Shown one piece after another: positions 62,042 to 64,000 of a stretch of DNA of 64,000 nucleotides. This DNA is from Phycisphaerales bacterium. GTDB taxonomy: Bacteria > Planctomycetota > Phycisphaerae > Phycisphaerales > UBA1924. The stretch is from positions 1 to 64,000 of the forward strand of contig JADZER010000024.1 of assembly GCA_020850415.1 (NCBI GenBank), given 5' to 3'. A model generated the notes under the pieces. The model was given only the letters and a program-made list of their open reading frames with translations. It was not told the DNA's origin and searched no databases. Position 1 is the first letter of the stretch, and each line of letters begins with the position of its first letter. The position numbers were made by a program, and so were the translations under genes.

Positions 62042-62911
62042 TCAGCCCGGCCCGATCACCCCCGCGACATCCCTCGCAAACTCCCCCGCGGCCCGGGCGA
62101 TCGCCTCGCACCAGTCCCCGCCGCCCCCGGGGTACAGCACGCTCCGGCTCGCGTTGACCACCACGCCGCTCGCGCCGGCGCTACCCGCCCCCTCCCTCAC
62201 GAGCGCCCGGACATCGTCCGCCGTGCCGCCCTGGGCGCCGTAGCCGGGCACCAGGAACACCTGCTCGGGCATCAGCCCGCGGAGCATCGCCCCGTCCGAG
62301 GCCTTGGTCGCCCCCACCACGGCCCCCGCGTCGCTCAGGCCGCACGAACCCAGGCGCGTCCGCCCAAGCTCCCGCACATGCCCCGCCATCATGCCCGCCA
62401 CCGTCGTGCCGCCGGCCAGCTCGCGGGCCTGCACCGCGTCGCTGTCGGGGTTGCTCGTCCGCACCAGGACGAAGACGCCCAGCCCGGCGTCGAGATACGG
62501 CTCGACGGTCGAGGGGCCCAGGTAGGCGTTGACGGTGACGGCGTCTGCGCCCATGTGGCGCACGGCGGCGGCGTAGTGCTCCGCGGAAACCCCGATGTCG
62601 CCCCGCTTGGCGTCGAGGATCACCACGAGGCCCCGCTCCCTCGCGTGCTCGACGAGGTGCTCGAGCACCGCGACCCCCGCCGAGCCGTACCGCTCGAAGC
62701 ACGCCGCCTGGGGCTTGACCACCCCCACCCGCCCGGCGACCGCGTCGATGACACCCTTGCAGAACGCGCCGATGGCGCGCGCGGGCTCCCAATGCCCCGC
62801 CCGGACCGACTCAGGCAAACGCTCCAACACCGGGTCAAGACCGACGCACGCCGGCGTCCCGGCGCCATCCAACGCCCGCGCCAGACGATCGATGAAGCGG
62901 TCCTGCGACAT
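62042..62911 (-). CDS. pyrF: Orotidine 5'-phosphate decarboxylase
   Basis: A 289-residue pyrimidine-pathway enzyme that makes UMP from OMP. The active-site segment is LDAKRGDIG (Asp-Lys-x-x-Asp). The first strand CVGLDPVLERLPES and the NAYLGPSTVEPYLD region mark the longer PyrF subtype 2. GGAGGT lies upstream of ATG 62911. It is divergent from the DUF971 gene, 40 nt apart. Confidence 0.93.
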   Translation of the reverse strand: MSQDRFIDRLARALDGAGTPACVGLDPVLERLPESVRAGHWEPARAIGAFCKGVIDAVAGRVGVVKPQAACFERYGSAGVAVLEHLVEHARERGLVVILDAKRGDIGVSAEHYAAAVRHMGADAVTVNAYLGPSTVEPYLDAGLGVFVLVRTSNPDSDAVQARELAGGTTVAGMMAGHVRELGRTRLGSCGLSDAGAVVGATKASDGAMLRGLMPEQVFLVPGYGAQGGTADDVRALVREGAGSAGASGVVVNASRSVLYPGGGGDWCEAIARAAGEFARDVAGVIGPG

Positions 62912-62951
62912 CCGCACCTCCCTGGGCCCAAGCCTAGCCTTGCCCGACGCT

Positions 62952-63296
62952 ATGGAACTCGCAACCACCCCCACCAGCCTCGACCTCAAGAAGGACCGCG
63001 GCCTCACCGTCCTGTGGGCCGACGGGACCACCTCCTACTACTCCATCGCCTACCTCCGACGCATGAGCCCGTCGGCCGACATGAAGCAACTCCGCGACGA
63101 AATGATGACCAACCCGCTCACCGTCCTCAACCCCAAGGGCGGCGGCACGACCGGCCCCCTCGTCGCGACCAGCGCCGAACTGGTCGGCAACTACGCCATC
63201 CAGATCACCTTCTCCGACGGCCACGCCTCGGGCATCTACTCCTGGGCCTACCTCCGGCAGATCGACCCGGCGAAGGCCGCGGGGGCCGGGGGGTGA
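62952..63296 (+). CDS. DUF971 protein
   Basis: A 114-residue protein with the layout of DUF971 (gamma-butyrobetaine-hydroxylase N-terminal-like): DLKKDRGLTVLWADGTTSYY then YLRRMSPSAD, and later ITFSDGHASGIYSWAYLRQI. It probably binds iron-sulfur or Fe-type cofactors in other bacteria (FeS assembly-related in one known case), but here the function is unassigned. TAGCCT ends 11 nt before the ATG. Confidence 0.82.
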   Translation: MELATTPTSLDLKKDRGLTVLWADGTTSYYSIAYLRRMSPSADMKQLRDEMMTNPLTVLNPKGGGTTGPLVATSAELVGNYAIQITFSDGHASGIYSWAYLRQIDPAKAAGAGG

Positions 63297-63592
63297 GGGG
63301 GTGATTGGGTGAGTGGGTGACTTGGTCATGGGAGCTGGAGGGTGGGCGATGGGGACGGGAGCAGTCGTGTGCCGCGGATCAACCCGCACCGATCGCTCGC
63401 GGGTTGGCATCGAGCGGTCGGGGCGTCGACGGCGGTCTTCGAGCTGACGAAGCGCCCCCGAAGGCGGGAGCCCATTGCTTGAGCCCGCCTCCAAGGTACT
63501 GGTCGCAACAATCACACACCCAATCACCCGCTCACCCAATCACCCAATCACCCAATCACCCAATCACCCACTCACCCACTCACCCTTCCAGC
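63292..63592. repeat. Octamer repeat blocks in inverted orientation flanking about 190 bp
   Basis: A short GGGTGATT/GGGTGAGT block (63299-63325) faces a longer block of CCCAATCA and CCCACTCA units (about 63517-63585). The two are in inverted orientation. The array resembles that at 25151-25197. The sequence between is non-coding. The recG promoter (TACCCT) starts right after it. Confidence 0.75.
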
Positions 63593-63604
63593 TACCCTAG
63601 CCCC

Positions 63605-64000
63605 ATGGCGTCCCCGCCCGACCAACCCACGCCACCGGACCTCACCACGCCGATCGACAAGCTCCCCGGCGTCGGGTCAAAGCGTGCGCACGCCCTGGCC
63701 GCGCTGGGCCTGACCAACCTCGGCAAACTCGTCGCCCATCTGCCCATGCGCCACGAGTTCCAGGCCGGCGAGGCCAAGATCGCCGAGCTCACGCCCGGGC
63801 AGATCGTCAGCACGCGGGGGGACATCACCGCGACGCGCCCGGTCTTCATCGGTCGCCTCCCCCGGTTCGAGGCGGTGCTCATGGACGGGACCGGCCGGCT
63901 CGACCTCGTCTGGTTCAACCAGAACTTCCTCCGCGACAAGATCCACCCCGGCGCGCGCGTCCGCGTCCAGGGCGAGCTCAAGCGGCGCGGCGCCAAGCTC
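63605..64000 (+). CDS. recG: ATP-dependent DNA helicase RecG (5' part)
   Basis: The first 132 residues run to the window edge. PIDKLPGVGSKRAHALAALG is the RecG N-terminal helix-hairpin-helix, then LVAHLPMRHEF and the OB-like wedge (IVSTRGDITATRP..LVWFNQNFLRD). RecG remodels stalled forks and Holliday junctions. TACCCT ends 6 nt before ATG 63605 with no Shine-Dalgarno. The helicase motifs lie beyond the window. Confidence 0.9.
   Translation, partial: MASPPDQPTPPDLTTPIDKLPGVGSKRAHALAALGLTNLGKLVAHLPMRHEFQAGEAKIAELTPGQIVSTRGDITATRPVFIGRLPRFEAVLMDGTGRLDLVWFNQNFLRDKIHPGARVRVQGELKRRGAKL

Overview
The window is 64 kb of very GC-rich chromosome from what looks like a Phycisphaera-type planctomycete. 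This is inferred from several traits: a secreted protein with a PEP-CTERM-like tail ending in a run of arginines (10332-11039), several small membrane proteins with CPxC-Y-L-x-G ... CPECG zinc ribbons, a secreted FG-GAP/thrombospondin-type-3 protein, an isolated prepilin, Gram-negative envelope genes (LptE-like, LPS-kinase-like), and short gene clusters instead of long operons. No rRNA, tRNA, CRISPR array, prophage or transposase gene was seen.

Layout. 0-10 kb: a secreted HExxH protein, an EF-G-like GTPase, a DUF488 protein, glutamyl-tRNA synthetase with a large insertion, a zinc-ribbon membrane protein, an ATP/ADP-antiporter-like transporter and a Tat-exported epimerase. 10-21 kb: a PEP-CTERM-like protein, an envelope cluster (TPR protein, LptE-like lipoprotein, FtsH), an amidotransferase, a PfkB kinase, and fabD / lipoprotein / fabG. 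21-28 kb: a four-gene leftward cluster (TlpA-type thioredoxin, membrane protein, alpha/beta hydrolase, Eis-like acetyltransferase) divergent from a TonB-like gene. 28-45 kb: a PD40 protein, RluA-type pseudouridine synthase, prepilin, hydrolase, nadE with a flippase-like protein and a GT-C glycosyltransferase (TTGA overlap), a Fur-family regulator, tsaE fused to a degenerate YacG-like domain, a HAD hydrolase, a double-thioredoxin protein with an OPT transporter, and rpmH divergent from rnc. 45-54 kb: a coiled-coil protein, an XRE-cupin regulator divergent from a 66-residue membrane protein with overlapping promoters, a serine hydrolase, an unrecognised three-gene cluster (49701-51803) and an ammonium transporter. 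54-64 kb: an accessory gene faintly like abortive-infection proteins, an NtrC-type activator with an unusual receiver domain, the FG-GAP/TSP3 protein, GT2 glycosyltransferase and LPS-kinase-like genes, an orphan DNA methyltransferase, pyrF, a DUF971 protein and the start of recG.

Two genome-wide habits show. Many first genes have a TAnnnT -10 hexamer only 5-11 nt before the start codon and no Shine-Dalgarno, which suggests leaderless mRNAs; internal or leadered genes carry clear GGAGG-type sites. Intergenic gaps hold several short repeat families: a 43-bp palindrome, a 45-54 bp element, heptamer and octamer arrays, and CTCTGTG/CTCCGCG strings, often near gene 3' ends.
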